64,000 bases of DNA from Streptomyces sp. ST2-7A (GTDB taxonomy: Bacteria; Actinomycetota; Actinomycetes; Streptomycetales; Streptomycetaceae), in the NCBI RefSeq assembly GCF_021390475.1, contig NZ_JAJUWS010000020.1:1-64000 (forward strand), given 5' to 3'. Below are positions 62,391-64,000 of this stretch, piece after piece. Positions within the stretch are counted from its first letter, which is position 1. Every line of letters begins with the position of its first letter. A program made the position numbers and the translations under genes. Under the pieces are notes generated by a model. The model saw only the letters and a program-made list of their open reading frames with translations, was not told the origin of the DNA and did not search any database.

Positions 62391-64000
62391 ATGATCCAGG
62401 CCATCGGACTCACCGGGCCGTTCGGACGCCGGCGGGAGCCCGTCGTGGACGACCTCACCTTCGACGCCCGACCCGGGGACGTCACCGTGCTGCTCGGCCC
62501 GCCCGGGGCGGGGAAGACCACCACGCTCCGCCTGTTGTTGGGACTGGCACCGCATCGGGGCGCGGCTCTCGTCCGGGGCCGTCCGGTCCGTCGCATCCCG
62601 CGCCCGGCACGGGAGATCGGTGCCCTGCTGGGGGACCCCGAGCCGCACCCGGGCCGGACGGTCCGGGGGCACCTGAAGCTCTCCGCCGCCGCGGCCGGGG
62701 TTCCCGCGGCCCGGGCCGATGAGCTGATGGAGGCGGTGGGGATGACCGGCCTCGCCGACCGTCGGGCGTCCACCCTCTCCCGGGGCATGGAACGGCGGCT
62801 CGTCCTGGCGACGGCCCTGATCGGCGATCCCCATACCCTCCTGCTGGACGAGCCGACCCGGGATCTCGACCCCCGGGAGGCGGCCCTGCTGCACGGACTG
62901 GTGCGCGGATGGGCCGGGGCGGGTGGCACCGCCCTGGTCACCTCACGGGACCCCGCCGAGGCGGCCCGGATCGCGGACCGGGTGATCTCCGTCGCGGACG
63001 GCCACCTGGTCGCGGACCAGGTGGCCGAGGACTTCGTCCGCACCAGGCTGCGCCCCCGGGTGGCGGTCCGCACCCCGCACGCCGAACGCCTGGCGTCCCT
63101 GCTGAGCCGGGAGTTCCGGGCGGTCGGGGCACCGGCCGCGGCGCGGTCGGGGGACACCGGCGCCGGACCGGTCGGTACGGCGGCTTCCGGGGCCGCCGGC
63201 GCCGGACCGGGTCCCGACCGCTTCGACGGACCCGGTGGACCCACGCCCTCCGGTTTCCCGGACGTCCCCGCTCTCCCCGAGGTGGTGGTGGAATCCGGCG
63301 GACGGCTGTCGGTGTACGGGACGGACTGCGCCGAGGTCGGGGAGATCGCCCACCGCCACCGCCTGGTCCTGCACGAGTTGACCCGCGAGACCGGGACGAC
63401 GGGTGACCGCCGCGCTCCGGGACCGGCCGGCCGGGCGGATGGACGTCCCTGCCGACGTCCCGGGGAACGGGTCCCCGAGCCGCGCGGCACACGGGAGAGG
63501 GGAACGGTCCGGCGCGCCCCCCTGCCGGCGGCCCCGGCACGCCCGTTGCGGTACGAGGTGCTGCGTTGGTGCGGTTCCCGGGCGATGGCGGCGGGCGCGG
63601 CGGCGGGGGTGCTCCTCACCGTCCTCCTGGCCGGAATCCTGGCGCACGGGGGTCACGAGGGGGCGATCCTGCACCCACGCGTGTTGCTGGGGTGGGCGCC
63701 GGTGCTCCCGGTGCCGGTCTCCGCGCTGACGGCGGGTTGGTTGGGAGCGGCGGCGGTGGGACAGGAGCTGCGTCGCCCCGGACTGCTGCCCCGGGTGGTC
63801 GGGGTGCGCCGGTGCGCCCCGCTCTCGGCCACGATCGTGGTCGCCACGACCGCCGCCCTGTCGATGTCCGCCCTGGCGGCCCTGATCGGCGCCTCGGTGT
63901 TCCCCCTGTTCACCGGAACGACGGACGGTTGGGTCGCGGTGTCGGGAGCCGCCCCGGTACCGGCGTTGCGGGCGGTGGTGGAGGGTGCCGGGCCGGCGGT
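62391..64000 (+). CDS. ABC transporter, ATPase fused to membrane domain (partial)
   Basis: Open from ATG 62391 to the window edge (536 codons, no stop). The ATPase has Walker A GPPGAGKTTTLRL, signature LSRGMERRL, Walker B TLLLDEPTRDLDP and the H-loop region VTSRDPAEA. After about residue 235 is a Gly/Pro-rich linker, and from about residue 385 hydrophobic helices (MAAGAAAGVLLTVLLAGIL, APVLPVPVSALTAGWLGAAAV). It is thus a one-chain ABC exporter-type protein. Substrate unknown. The start follows GGGGGCAGCG; a poor ribosome-binding site. Confidence 0.82.
   Translation, partial: MIQAIGLTGPFGRRREPVVDDLTFDARPGDVTVLLGPPGAGKTTTLRLLLGLAPHRGAALVRGRPVRRIPRPAREIGALLGDPEPHPGRTVRGHLKLSAAAAGVPAARADELMEAVGMTGLADRRASTLSRGMERRLVLATALIGDPHTLLLDEPTRDLDPREAALLHGLVRGWAGAGGTALVTSRDPAEAARIADRVISVADGHLVADQVAEDFVRTRLRPRVAVRTPHAERLASLLSREFRAVGAPAAARSGDTGAGPVGTAASGAAGAGPGPDRFDGPGGPTPSGFPDVPALPEVVVESGGRLSVYGTDCAEVGEIAHRHRLVLHELTRETGTTGDRRAPGPAGRADGRPCRRPGERVPEPRGTRERGTVRRAPLPAAPARPLRYEVLRWCGSRAMAAGAAAGVLLTVLLAGILAHGGHEGAILHPRVLLGWAPVLPVPVSALTAGWLGAAAVGQELRRPGLLPRVVGVRRCAPLSATIVVATTAALSMSALAALIGASVFPLFTGTTDGWVAVSGAAPVPALRAVVEGAGPA

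Overview
This window is chromosomal DNA from a high-GC actinomycete, most likely Streptomyces or a close relative. The evidence is a GC content of roughly 70% or more, strong G/C preference at third codon positions, frequent GTG and TTG starts, and many leaderless promoters. From memory, the gene order lhr, azlCD, DUF3046, recA, recX, gluDCBA, miaB, miaA, dapF, RSH, hflX, siderophore genes, dinG, lexA, nrdR, nrdJ, rnhB, recQ matches the conserved core of Streptomyces chromosomes. No database was searched.

Layout. 0.1-9 kb: the large helicase Lhr (minus strand), a branched-chain amino acid exporter (azlCD), DUF3046, two tandem terminators, and recA-recX behind an SOS promoter. 9-14.5 kb: the gluABCD glutamate-type ABC importer on the minus strand, with a flavin monooxygenase following gluD; strong hairpins lie on both sides of the binding-protein gene gluB. 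15.4-18.9 kb: a two-component system convergent with a TAXI-family solute receptor. 19-29.2 kb: miaB, a LigB-like protein, miaA, a membrane protein, dapF, a RelA/SpoT homologue and hflX, with several large inverted repeats between genes. 29.3-31.7 kb: a divergent pair encoding a DUF305 lipoprotein and a secreted LVIVD-repeat protein.

31.7-39.9 kb looks like an acquired island. It has less extreme GC, a TetR repressor divergent from a DHA2-family efflux pump with palindromic operators, an orphan response regulator, a maleylpyruvate-isomerase-like protein, a second DHA2 efflux pump, a GlxA/AraC-type regulator, and a decayed IS5-family element that supplies that regulator's stop codon. panD follows the IS. 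A secreted serine protease lies next; a 43-bp piece of its gene is repeated downstream of it.

42-47 kb: an NRPS-independent siderophore locus with two IucA/IucC-type synthetases and a siderophore-type acyltransferase. 47-55 kb: DNA metabolism genes dinG, lexA (SOS-boxed), nrdR and nrdJ (paired NrdR-like boxes). 55-64 kb: a DUF4937-type protein, rnhB, recQ with a phosphoribosyltransferase-like tail, a DUF4192 protein with a very long low-complexity insertion, a NUDIX/winged-helix regulator with a palindromic operator, and the 5' part of an ABC transporter gene that runs off the window.

Functional themes are DNA repair and dNTP supply (lhr, recA, recX, lexA, dinG, nrdR, nrdJ, rnhB, recQ), nutrient import, iron acquisition, tRNA modification and the stringent response. 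No rRNA, tRNA, CRISPR array, phage or secondary-metabolite megasynthase was found. The least ordinary features are the island with its operators, the siderophore locus without a visible iron box, the gluB-flanking hairpins, the 51-bp palindrome after dapF, and the expanded DUF4192 gene.
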